Of a stretch of DNA of 64,000 bases, positions 15,768 to 23,399 are shown piece by piece. Below the pieces are notes generated by a model that made no database searches, was not told the DNA's origin, and saw only the letters and a program-made list of their open reading frames with translations. The position numbers and the translations under genes were made by a program. The stretch's first letter is position 1; each line of letters starts with the position of its first letter. Source of the stretch: Streptomyces sp. 35G-GA-8 (GTDB lineage: Bacteria; Actinomycetota; Actinomycetes; Streptomycetales; Streptomycetaceae); the NCBI RefSeq assembly GCF_023534745.1, contig NZ_JAMHJQ010000022.1, positions 33,621 to 97,620 on the forward strand, read 5' to 3'.

Positions 15768-17264
15768 TTACTTCTGGGGCTCCACCGGGATGTCCAGCAT
15801 GACGCGCGTACCGCGCACCGGCGCCGGCACCATGTCGAACCCGCCGCCCAACTCCCCTTCCACCAGGGTCCGTACGATCTGGAGCCCCAGATTCCCGGCG
15901 CGCTGCGGATCGAACCCCTCGGGCAGCCCGCGCCCGTCGTCCTGGACGGTGATCATGAGGCGCGCGTCCGAGCGGGCCCCCTCGCCGCGCTTGGCCCCGG
16001 GCGAGTCGCCGCTGCGCACCGCCGAGACATCGACCCGGCCCTCCTCCCCCGGCGCGAAGGCGTGCTCCAGCGCGTTCTGGAGAATTTCGGTGAGCACCAT
16101 CGAGAGGGGCGTGGCCACTTCGGCGTCGAGCACGCCGAACTTCCCCGTACGGCGGCAGACGACCTTGCCGGGCGAGATCTCGGCGACCATCGCCAGCACC
16201 CGGTCGGCGATCTCGTCGAACTCGACGCGCTCGTCCAGATTCTGAGACAGCGTCTCGTGGACGATCGCGATCGATCCGACGCGCCGTACGGCCTCGTCGA
16301 GGGCTTCCCTGCCCTGCGCGGACTCCATCCGCCTGGACTGGAGTCTGAGCAGCGCGGCGACCGTCTGGAGGTTGTTCTTCACCCGGTGGTGGATCTCCCG
16401 GATGGTGGCGTCCTTGGTGATCAACTCGCGCTCGCGGCGCCGTAGTTCCGTCACATCGCGGAGCAGCACCAGCGAGCCGATCCGGGTGCCCTTGGGCTTG
16501 AGGGGGATGGCGCGCAGCTGGATGACCCCGCCGCTGCCCTCCACCTCGGTCTCACGGGGCGCGTAGCCGCTGGCCAGTTTGACCATGGCCTCGTCCACCG
16601 GGCCGCGCGCGGGGGCCAGTTCGTCGGTGGTGCGGCCGAGATGGTGTCCCACCAGGTCGGACGCGAGTCCCAACCGGTGATACGCGGAGAGGGCGTTGGG
16701 GCTCGCGTACTGGACGACTCCGTCCGCGTCCAGCCGGATCAGCCCGTCTCCGACGCGCGGGGAGGCGTCCATGTCGACCTGCTGGCCGGGGAAGGGAAAG
16801 GATCCTGCGGCGATCATCTGGGCCAGATCGGAGGCGGACTGGAGATAGGTGAGCTCCAGCCGGCTGGGGGTGCGGACCGTGAGCAGATTGGTGTTGCGCG
16901 CGATGACCCCGAGGACGCGGCCGTCGCGCCGTACGGGGATGGACTCGACCCGTACCGGCACCTCCTCACGCCACTCGGGGTCGCCCTCCCGGACGATCCG
17001 CCCCTCGTCGAGCGCCGCGTCCAGCAGCGGCCGGCGGCCCCGCGGGACGAGATGGCCGACCATGTCGTCCTGGTAGGAGGTGGGTCCGGTGTTGGGACGC
17101 ATCTGGGCGACGGACACATAGCGCGTGCCGTCGCGGGTGGGGACCCAGAGCACGAGATCCGCGAAGGAGAGGTCGGAGAGCAGCTGCCACTCCGAGACCA
17201 GCAGATGGAGCCATTCGAGGTCGGACTCGCTGAGGGCGGTGTGCTGGCGTACGAGGTCGTTCAT
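15768..17264 (-). CDS. pdtaS: soluble GAF-PAS sensor histidine kinase, PdtaS-like (HisKA_2)
   Basis: A 498-aa cytosolic sensor kinase. A GAF-like domain lies at about residues 25-150, and a PAS domain at about 165-280 (LIRLDADGVVQYASPNALSAYHRLG). The HisKA_2 dimerisation/phosphorylation box is IREIHHRVKNNLQTVAALLRLQSRR, with the phospho-accepting His in the HHRVKNN motif. The HATPase_c domain follows (LTEILQNALEHAF N-box, DDGRGLP, GNLGLQIVRTLVEGEL). No membrane segments are visible. The domain order and proximity to a whiB1/wblE gene match mycobacterial PdtaS, which signals to the antiterminator PdtaR; no such response regulator lies in this window. The ATG at 17264 has no good ribosome site. 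A DasR-like box lies 105 bp upstream. Confidence 0.88.
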   Translation of the reverse strand: MNDLVRQHTALSESDLEWLHLLVSEWQLLSDLSFADLVLWVPTRDGTRYVSVAQMRPNTGPTSYQDDMVGHLVPRGRRPLLDAALDEGRIVREGDPEWREEVPVRVESIPVRRDGRVLGVIARNTNLLTVRTPSRLELTYLQSASDLAQMIAAGSFPFPGQQVDMDASPRVGDGLIRLDADGVVQYASPNALSAYHRLGLASDLVGHHLGRTTDELAPARGPVDEAMVKLASGYAPRETEVEGSGGVIQLRAIPLKPKGTRIGSLVLLRDVTELRRRERELITKDATIREIHHRVKNNLQTVAALLRLQSRRMESAQGREALDEAVRRVGSIAIVHETLSQNLDERVEFDEIADRVLAMVAEISPGKVVCRRTGKFGVLDAEVATPLSMVLTEILQNALEHAFAPGEEGRVDVSAVRSGDSPGAKRGEGARSDARLMITVQDDGRGLPEGFDPQRAGNLGLQIVRTLVEGELGGGFDMVPAPVRGTRVMLDIPVEPQK

Positions 17265-17368
17265 GGAGGGCACACAAGCGAGCGTACTCGCGGCGTGAAC
17301 CCGGGCGAACCGTGGTCTGTACTGGAGGGTTTTGGGGAAATAGGCTCGGTACACGCATGGACAGCCAG

Positions 17369-17384
17369 AATGGTCTAGTCCACA
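17369..17384 (-). promoter_or_regulatory. DasR-like operator (dre) near the kinase
   Basis: AATGGTCTAGTCCACA matches most of the 16-bp dre consensus ASTGGTCTAGACCAST, including the TGGTCTAG core. It lies upstream of the pdtaS-like gene and before the structured element at 17455. Confidence 0.6.
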
Positions 17385-17454
17385 ATGGTGTATGAGCCTC
17401 CGCCCTCCCCGCACAGGAGGGTGGACCGAGGGACCGGCGCTCTCTGCCCTGACT

Positions 17455-17550
17455 GCGACGGGACCTCTCCCAACGGCCGTGCGGGACCGCACACCCGTCG
17501 GCCGTAGCAACTCCGGGCTGCGGTGCCGGACGGGTTGAGGGTCCCGTCGC
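17455..17550. other. candidate structured RNA in a 328-bp gene-free stretch
   Basis: The gap 17265-17592 has no convincing gene. It holds a dre site (17369) and nested inverted repeats. An 11-bp outer helix (17455-17465 with 17540-17550) encloses two hairpins: 17473-17483 with 17488-17505 (two stacked helices), and 17512-17516 with 17526-17530. This is a three-way-junction layout. It could be a small RNA, or the terminator of the SIS gene that ends at 17593. A weak promoter-like pair on the plus strand (TGGACA, 17 bp, CACAAT at 17381) lies upstream. Confidence 0.35.
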
Positions 17551-17592
17551 GGCGCCGCGGCCCGCGGGTACGGAACCCATCCAGGAGCGCGG

Positions 17593-18663
17593 TCAGCCGG
17601 TCTCCGGCGTCTTCGCCATCGTCCGCGGCGCGTCCGGATCCTGGCCCCTGGCGATGGCGACCTCATGGGCCAGCAGCTGGAGCGGCATGATCTGAAGGAT
17701 CGGCTGAAGCTCCTCGGGAACCCCGTCCGTCGGCAGTACGAACCCTGAGGACGCCGCCTCGACCTCCGGCCGGGACCCCACGACGAACAGATCGGCCCCC
17801 CGCGCCCGCAGCCGGGTGAGGACCGGCTGAAGGGCCTCACCGCCCTTGCCCTCGGGGACGATCGCGATCACCGGCGAGATGTTGTCGACCATCGCGAGCG
17901 GGCCGTGCAGCAGATCCGCGCCGGAGTAGGAGAGCGCGGGGATGTAGCAGGTCTCCATGAGCTTGAGCGCCGCCTCCTTCGCCGTCGGATAGCCGTAGCC
18001 CCGGGAGATGATCACCATCCGCTCGGCGAAGCGGTAGCGCGAGGCGAGCGTCCGCACCTCGTCCGTGCGCGCCAGCACCCGGTCCGCGAGGTCCGGCAGA
18101 CGGCCGGCCGCCGCGCCGTCACGGCCGCCGAGCGCTTCGGCGAAGAGATAGAGCGTGAGCAGCGAGGCGGTGTACGACTTGGTGGCGGGCAGCGCACGCT
18201 CCGGGCCCGCCAGGACGTCGAGATGGAACTCCGCCACGGCGGTCAGCGCCGAGTCGGGGTTGTTGGTCACCGCGAGCGTCGTCGCGCCGGCCTCCCGCGC
18301 GGCCCAGGTGGAGCCCACCAGGTCGGGTGAGCCGCCCCACTGGCTGACCCCGATGACCAGCACATCGGTGAGGTCGGGCTTCGCGCCGTACGCCGTCGTG
18401 GTGGACATGGACGCCAGTCCGCAGGGCAGTCCGCACAGGATCTCCAGCAGATACTTCGCGTAGAGCGCGGCGTGGTCGGACGTACCGCGGGCGGTGAGCA
18501 GGACGAAGCGCGGCTCGCGCGCGGCGATGGCCGCCGCCACTTCGCGGACGCCGGGCGCGCCGTCCCTCAGGATCCGCCGCAGTACGGTCGGCTGCTCCGC
18601 GACCTCGGCGTACATGAGGGCGCCGGCCCGCTCGCACGACTCGCCCGACGACGCGGCAGACAT
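17593..18663 (-). CDS. SIS-domain sugar isomerase/deaminase-like protein
   Basis: A 356-aa protein with two SIS (sugar isomerase) domains, as in the isomerase half of GlmS and in AgaS/NagB-II. The first has LLTARGTSDHAALYAKYLLE and SQWGGSPDLV. The second has IISRGYGYPTAKEAALKLMET and GPLAMVDN, which resemble GlmS phosphate-binding turns. There is no glutamine-amidotransferase domain, so it may deaminate or isomerise an aminosugar phosphate, or bind one as regulator. The ATG at 18663 begins the homologous sequence. It is divergent from nagB with 212 bp between and belongs by context to the aminosugar cluster. Confidence 0.85.
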   Translation of the reverse strand: MSAASSGESCERAGALMYAEVAEQPTVLRRILRDGAPGVREVAAAIAAREPRFVLLTARGTSDHAALYAKYLLEILCGLPCGLASMSTTTAYGAKPDLTDVLVIGVSQWGGSPDLVGSTWAAREAGATTLAVTNNPDSALTAVAEFHLDVLAGPERALPATKSYTASLLTLYLFAEALGGRDGAAAGRLPDLADRVLARTDEVRTLASRYRFAERMVIISRGYGYPTAKEAALKLMETCYIPALSYSGADLLHGPLAMVDNISPVIAIVPEGKGGEALQPVLTRLRARGADLFVVGSRPEVEAASSGFVLPTDGVPEELQPILQIMPLQLLAHEVAIARGQDPDAPRTMAKTPETG

Positions 18664-18827
18664 GCCCGGTGCCCTCCAAAGTCGGTCGTGCCCCTCGGCA
18701 CTCCCAGTCGACCATGGCCCGCCGTGCCCCCGCCACCGGGCCGCCACCGGACCGTTCCCCGCCCGTCCCCCGCCCGTATCCGGCCCTTTCCTCCACGTTG
18801 GGGGACGATCCGGCACCCTCTGCTAGA

Positions 18828-18843
18828 ATTGGTCTATACCACA
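18828..18843 (+). promoter_or_regulatory. DasR operator (dre) of nagB
   Basis: ATTGGTCTATACCACA, a near-consensus dre site. It overlaps a TAGAAT -10-like hexamer at 18824-18829 and lies 33 bp before the nagB start, suited to repression. Confidence 0.8.
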
Positions 18844-18875
18844 AAAGTCTCATTTCCAGATTGGCAGGGTCCAGC

Positions 18876-19658
18876 GTGGAAGTTGTCATCGTCCAGAACG
18901 CCGCGGCAGGTGGCGAGCTCATCGCGGACAGCATCGCCGGACTGCTGCGCCGCAAGCCCGACGCTCTGGTCGGTGTGGCCACCGGCTCGACCCCCCTGCC
19001 CATCTACCAGGCGCTGACGGCCAAGGTGCGCTCCGGCGAGGTGGACGCGTCGCGCGCGCGGATAGCCCAGCTGGACGAGTACGTGGGGCTGCCCGCGGGC
19101 CACCCCGAGTCGTACCGTTCGGTGGTCCTGCGCGAGGTCGTCGAGCCGCTGGGGCTGAGCGAGAGCGCCTTCATGGGACCGGACGGCGCCGCCGAGGACG
19201 TCCAGGCGGCGTGCGAGGCGTACGACCGTGCGCTGACCGAGGCCGGCGGGGTGGACCTCCAGCTGCTCGGCATCGGTACGGACGGGCACATCGGCTTCAA
19301 CGAGCCCTGCTCCTCGCTCGCCTCGCGCACCCGCATCAAGACGCTGACCAGGCAGACCCGCGAGGACAACGCGCGCTTCTTCGACAGCCCGGAGGAGGTG
19401 CCGCACCACGTCATCACGCAGGGCATCGGCACCATCCTGGAGGCCCGCCATCTGGTGCTGCTCGCCACCGGCGAGGGCAAGGCGGAGGCGGTCGCGCAGG
19501 CCGTCGAGGGCCCGGTCGCCGCGCTCGTACCGGCCTCGGCGCTCCAGCTCCACCCGCACGCGACGGTCGTGGTGGACGAGGCGGCGGCGTCCCGGCTGAA
19601 GCTCGCCGACTATTTCCGCGCCACGTTCGCGTCCAAGCCGGACTGGCAGGGCATCTGA
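18876..19658 (+). CDS. nagB: glucosamine-6-phosphate deaminase
   Basis: A 260-aa NagB. It converts glucosamine-6-P to fructose-6-P and ammonia. The phosphate-binding loop is GVATGSTPLPIYQ (residues of about 36-48). The catalytic Asp is in LDEYVGLP, the second active-site segment is GIGTDGHIGFNEP, and the His of the charge relay lies in HVITQGIGTI. Length fits the family. The GTG at 18876 follows GGCAGGG and the family N terminus (EVVIVQNAAAG) starts there. It is preceded by a DasR site and followed by a bidirectional terminator shared with the convergent das operon. Confidence 0.95.
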   Translation: MEVVIVQNAAAGGELIADSIAGLLRRKPDALVGVATGSTPLPIYQALTAKVRSGEVDASRARIAQLDEYVGLPAGHPESYRSVVLREVVEPLGLSESAFMGPDGAAEDVQAACEAYDRALTEAGGVDLQLLGIGTDGHIGFNEPCSSLASRTRIKTLTRQTREDNARFFDSPEEVPHHVITQGIGTILEARHLVLLATGEGKAEAVAQAVEGPVAALVPASALQLHPHATVVVDEAAASRLKLADYFRATFASKPDWQGI

Positions 19659-19680
19659 GCCCCGGGTCACCCGCGACAAC

Positions 19681-19728
19681 ACGACGGTGCCGGGCCGCCC
19701 CCGCGAAGGGGTGGCCCGGCACCGTCGT
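19681..19728. terminator. bidirectional terminator, nagB / das operon
   Basis: A 21-bp stem with one mismatch (19681-19701 with 19708-19728) and a six-base loop, followed by TTT on the plus strand. It lies between two convergent transcription units. Confidence 0.85.
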
Positions 19729-19740
19729 TTCAGCGGCTTT

Positions 19741-19782
19741 CCCGGGCGCTCACTCCCGGGCAGTCACTCCCGGGCGCTCACT
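19741..19782 (-). repeat. 14-bp tandem repeat containing the GH3 stop codon
   Basis: Three units (19741, 19755, 19769) of minus-strand form AGTGAGCGCCCGGG. The first on the coding strand holds the gene's TGA at 19780-19778, and each later unit repeats an in-register TGA. Confidence 0.85.
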
Positions 19783-21355
19783 CCCGGCGGCCCGTGATGA
19801 CCTCCGCGGCGGCCCGTCCGCAGACCCGCGCGGCACCATGGGTCGCGATGTGCAGCGCTCCCCTGGGCGCCGCCTCGTTCACGCCCATCTCCACCACGAT
19901 CGTCTCCGGCCGGGCGGCCAGCACGGCGTCCAGCGCGTCGGACATCCAGCGGTGGCGGTGCGCGTCGCGCACGACGGCGACGATCGTACGGTCGCCGGCC
20001 GCGGCGAGCAGATCGCCGGCCAGCGCGGCCGGGTCCGTACCGGCCGCTTCGGCGCCGCTGTACGAGCCCGTCTCCGTACCGGGCAGCAGCCGCCCCAGCT
20101 CCGCCGCGACGCCCCACGGGGTCTCGTCCCCGACGGCGATGTTCGCGACGGGGGTGAACGCGGCGACGTAGGGCGCTTCCGTGAGGGGCTCCGCGCCGCC
20201 GGTCACCCGCACGGCGCGACGGGCCGCGACCAGGCCGATCTCCGTGCGGGACGCGACGCCGGTCCCGCCGCCGGACACGCCCGACGCGGTGCCGGGCGCG
20301 GTCCCCTCCTGCGAATCCGCGCCCGGCTCCGAAGCCCCCCTGACCCGCAGCGTCCAGTCGGCGAGTCCGCGCACCCGCGCGGCCGCGTCGGCCAGTCGCT
20401 CCTCGGGCAGTTCGCCGTTCCGTACCGCCGCCACCAGCGCGTCGCGCAGCCGCAGCACGGTCTCCTCGTCCGCCAGGCCGCCGCCGACGCAGATGGCGTC
20501 GGCGCCCGCGGCGATCGCGAGGACGGAGCCACGCTCGATCCCGTATGTCGAGACGATGGCCTGCATCTCTATGCCATCGGTGACGATCGGGCCCTGGAAG
20601 CCCAGCTCCTCACGGAGCAGACCGATGAGGATCTGCGGGCTGAGGGTCGCCGGGTGGTCCGGGTCGAGCGCGGGAAGCAGGATATGCGCACTCATGACCG
20701 ATTTGGAACCCGCCGCGATGGCCGCGCGGAAAGGCAGCAGGTCGCGGGCGTGCACGGTGGCCAGGTCCACGTCGATACGGGGCATCGCGTGGTGCGAGTC
20801 GACGGAGGTGTCGCCATGGCCGGGGAAGTGCTTGGTACAGGCAGCGACCCCGGCGCTCTGCAGACCCTCCACATACGCGGCGGTGTGCCGGGCCACCAGC
20901 GCCGTGTCGGCGCCGAAGGACCGTACGCCGATGACGGGGTTGTTCTGATTGGAGTTCACATCGGCCGAGGGGGCCCAGTTGAGGTTCACCCCGCACTCGG
21001 CGAGCCGCCGGCCCAGCTCGCGGGCGACGGCCCGGGTGAGGTCCACGTCGTCGACGGCGCCCAGGGCGTAGTTGCCGGGGAAGGAGGAGCCGTGCCTGAC
21101 CTCCAGACGGGTGACATCGCCGCCCTCCTCGTCGATCGCGACGAGGACGTCGTCCCGTTCCGCACGCAGCCGCTCGGTGAGCGCCGCGAGCTGCTCGGGC
21201 GAGGCGACGTTGCGGCCGAAGAGCCCGACGGAGGACAGGCCCTCGCCGAGGCGCCGCAGCAGCCAGTCGGGGGCGGTGGTGCCGAGGAATCCGGGCTGGA
21301 GCACGGCGAGTGCGTCGCGGGTGAGGGTGTCCGTACTGCTTACGAGGGTGGTCAT
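19778..21355 (-). CDS. dasD: GH3 beta-N-acetylglucosaminidase of the das operon
   Basis: A 525-aa glycoside hydrolase family 3 enzyme, cytoplasmic (no signal peptide). The N-terminal TIM barrel includes VAIDEEGGDVTRL, NLNWAPSADVN, KHFPGHGDTSVDSHH and the SAHILLPALDPDHPATLS segment. The KHFPGHGxTxxDSHH loop with its His/Asp pair is diagnostic of bacterial NagZ-like GH3 enzymes. LREELGFQGPIVTDGIEMQAI carries the nucleophile Asp. A C-terminal region of about 180 residues follows. It should split imported chitobiose to GlcNAc. The ATG at 21355 lies 8 bp from the dasC stop, so it is in the dasABC operon. The 3' end is tandemly repeated. Confidence 0.88.
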   Translation of the reverse strand: MTTLVSSTDTLTRDALAVLQPGFLGTTAPDWLLRRLGEGLSSVGLFGRNVASPEQLAALTERLRAERDDVLVAIDEEGGDVTRLEVRHGSSFPGNYALGAVDDVDLTRAVARELGRRLAECGVNLNWAPSADVNSNQNNPVIGVRSFGADTALVARHTAAYVEGLQSAGVAACTKHFPGHGDTSVDSHHAMPRIDVDLATVHARDLLPFRAAIAAGSKSVMSAHILLPALDPDHPATLSPQILIGLLREELGFQGPIVTDGIEMQAIVSTYGIERGSVLAIAAGADAICVGGGLADEETVLRLRDALVAAVRNGELPEERLADAAARVRGLADWTLRVRGASEPGADSQEGTAPGTASGVSGGGTGVASRTEIGLVAARRAVRVTGGAEPLTEAPYVAAFTPVANIAVGDETPWGVAAELGRLLPGTETGSYSGAEAAGTDPAALAGDLLAAAGDRTIVAVVRDAHRHRWMSDALDAVLAARPETIVVEMGVNEAAPRGALHIATHGAARVCGRAAAEVITGRRE

Positions 21356-21363
21356 CGGCGGTC

Positions 21364-22275
21364 CTAGCCCTTCACTGCGCCGGAGGTGAGGCCTGTTGCC
21401 ATGTACTTCTGCACCAGGAGGAAGAAGGCCACGACCGGGATGGCGATCAGGGTCGATGCGGCCATCAGGGCTCCGTAGTCGATACCGCGCGAGGTGGTGA
21501 AGTTCATCAGCCACACGTTCAGCGTGTACTTGTCGTTGTCCTGGAGGACGACGTAGGCGAGGAGGTACTCGTTCCACGCCGTGATCAGGGAGAAGATCGC
21601 CGCCGCGGCGAGACCGGGGGCGAGCAGCGGGAAGGTCACCCGCCAGAAGGCGCCCATCCGGCTGCAGCCGTCCACCATCGCGGACTCCTCCAGCTCCGGC
21701 GGGATGTTGACGATGAAGCCGCGGATCATCCAGGTCGCGAAGGGCAGCGTCGAGACCAGGTAGATGACGATGACGCCCCAGTACTCGTTCAGCCCGCCCA
21801 GGTCGTTGAGCTGGATGTAGATGGGGATCAGCATCGCGGTCGGCGGCAGCAGCTGCACGACGAGCAGCACGATCATGAAGAACTTGCGGCCGCGGAAACG
21901 GAAGCGGCCGATGGCGAAGGCGGCGATGGTGGCGAGCAGCATGCCGCCGATGACCGCGACTCCGCAGATGATCAGGCTGGACTGGATGGCCGTGCCGAAG
22001 TTCGGCTGGTCGATGGCCCGCTGGAAGTTGTCCCAGGAGATCGACGAGGGCCAGAGGGTCTGGTCGTAACTGCGGATCTCGTGGTTCGGCCGCAGGGCGC
22101 TGATGATCAGCCAGTACACCGGGAAGGCCATGAGGACGAACACGGCCAGGCCCGCGATGTTGTAGACGAGCCGGTTCTTCTTGCGGTCCTGGCGCAGGAC
22201 CTGCCGGCCGCCCGGCCCGGTGTCCCGCTCGGTGTCCGGGCGGCGGGCCCCGGTGGTGGCGGTGGAGGCGCTCAT
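21364..22275 (-). CDS. dasC: chitobiose ABC transporter permease DasC
   Basis: A 303-aa inner-membrane permease (MalG type) with six predicted membrane segments after a charged N terminus of about 35 residues. The EAA loop that contacts the ATPase is IPPELEESAMVDGCSRMGAFWRVTFPLLAPG (residues of about 195-225). With DasB it would form the channel for N,N'-diacetylchitobiose. Its ATG overlaps the dasB stop by 4 bp (ATGA), and the GH3 gene follows after 8 bp. No dedicated ATPase is encoded here; in Streptomyces the MsiK ATPase, encoded elsewhere, energises several sugar importers. Confidence 0.93.
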   Translation of the reverse strand: MSASTATTGARRPDTERDTGPGGRQVLRQDRKKNRLVYNIAGLAVFVLMAFPVYWLIISALRPNHEIRSYDQTLWPSSISWDNFQRAIDQPNFGTAIQSSLIICGVAVIGGMLLATIAAFAIGRFRFRGRKFFMIVLLVVQLLPPTAMLIPIYIQLNDLGGLNEYWGVIVIYLVSTLPFATWMIRGFIVNIPPELEESAMVDGCSRMGAFWRVTFPLLAPGLAAAAIFSLITAWNEYLLAYVVLQDNDKYTLNVWLMNFTTSRGIDYGALMAASTLIAIPVVAFFLLVQKYMATGLTSGAVKG

Positions 22276-23267
22276 TCGACCTCTCCGATCTTGAGCAGCT
22301 GACGCAGGTAGTACACGGCGACACCGGAGAGCAGCAGGACCGTGATGAGGGAGATGGCCGCACCCTGGCTGAACGAGTTGGACTCGAAGGCCTTCTCGAA
22401 CGAGTAGATCCCGAGGACGGAGTACTCCGGCTCCGGCTTGTTGCCGCGGATCAGGAAGATCTGGCCGAAGATATTGAAGTCCCACAGGACGGACAGGGTG
22501 GCCACCATCTGGAACACCGGCTTGATGACCGGCCAGGTGACGAAGCGGAAGACCCCGGCGACGCCCGCGCCGTCGAGGGCCGCGGCCTCCTCCAGCTCCC
22601 GGGGGACCTGGGTGAGCGCCGCGTAGAGCGTGACGGCGACGAAGGGAATGGCGCCCCAGACGACGACGGCTCCGATGATGAGGAAGCCCTGCTTGGGGTC
22701 GAGGAACCAGTTGTGGCCCTGGGCGTCGATCCCGAGGTACTTGGACAGCACCATGTTCAGGACGCCGTAGTCGGAGTCGGCGAACCAGCGGAAGATGGAG
22801 GTCGCCACCAGCAGCGGCATCGACCAGGCGGCCACCAGAGCGCCGGTGAGCAGCAGCCGTACCCAGGTGTCCATGCGCTGCATCAGCATGGAGATGCCGA
22901 GCCCGATCCCCATCGTGGCGACCACACAGGCGACCATGAAGATGAGGGTCCGCCAGACGACGGCCCAGAACTCGCCGTCGCCGAGGATATTGGTGAACTG
23001 CTCGAAGCCCACCCAGGGGGCGGCCTCTCCGGTCCACAGCTCACGGCGGCCGACGTCCTGGAAGGACATGAGGATCGTCTTGATGAGCGGCCAGACGAAG
23101 ACGGCGGCGATCGCGACGAACGCGGGGGCTATCAGGAGGTACGGCAGGAGCGCGCCGGCCTTGCGCCGCTTGCGCTGCCCGCCCGCGGGCGGCTGGGAGC
23201 CGGATCTCTCGGGGACGCGTGCGACGGCTACCGGAGGGTCGGCTGCTTTCATGTCGGCGGCACTCAC
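22272..23267 (-). CDS. dasB: chitobiose ABC transporter permease DasB
   Basis: A 331-aa MalF-type permease with six membrane segments. The first is PYLLIAPAFVAIAAVFVWPLI. The EAA loop is VPRELEEAAALDGAGVAGVFRFVTWPVIKPV. The N-terminal 50 residues are basic and Pro-rich (QPPAGGQRKRRKAG). A GTG at 23267 with GGAAGG ten bases upstream is preferred to an ATG 15 bp inside and to the open frame extending to 23369. It is separated from dasA by 132 bp containing a large stem-loop, and translationally coupled to dasC. Confidence 0.93.
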   Translation of the reverse strand: MSAADMKAADPPVAVARVPERSGSQPPAGGQRKRRKAGALLPYLLIAPAFVAIAAVFVWPLIKTILMSFQDVGRRELWTGEAAPWVGFEQFTNILGDGEFWAVVWRTLIFMVACVVATMGIGLGISMLMQRMDTWVRLLLTGALVAAWSMPLLVATSIFRWFADSDYGVLNMVLSKYLGIDAQGHNWFLDPKQGFLIIGAVVVWGAIPFVAVTLYAALTQVPRELEEAAALDGAGVAGVFRFVTWPVIKPVFQMVATLSVLWDFNIFGQIFLIRGNKPEPEYSVLGIYSFEKAFESNSFSQGAAISLITVLLLSGVAVYYLRQLLKIGEVE

Positions 23268-23301
23268 TGTGCTGGCCTTCCGTTCGGACCTGGTACCGGA
23301 G

Positions 23302-23345
23302 TACGGGGGGGCGGCGGAGCCCTCGCGGGCCCGCCACCCCCCGTA
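23302..23345 (-). terminator. intercistronic stem-loop between dasA and dasB
   Basis: A stem of about 14 bp with one small bulge (23302-23317 with 23331-23345; TACGGGGGG arm) between the binding-protein and permease genes. It probably attenuates read-through or protects the dasA mRNA 3' end, giving more binding protein than permease. Confidence 0.65.
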
Positions 23346-23399
23346 GGCGATCAACAGAGTCGGAGACAAAGGAGTCGGAGACTCAGAGGCTCGTCGGAC

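Noticed and set aside
18640-18720. Additional DasR site before the SIS gene
   Set aside because: CATGGTCGACTGGGAG-like sequence near 18705 keeps only part of the dre core; too weak to claim.
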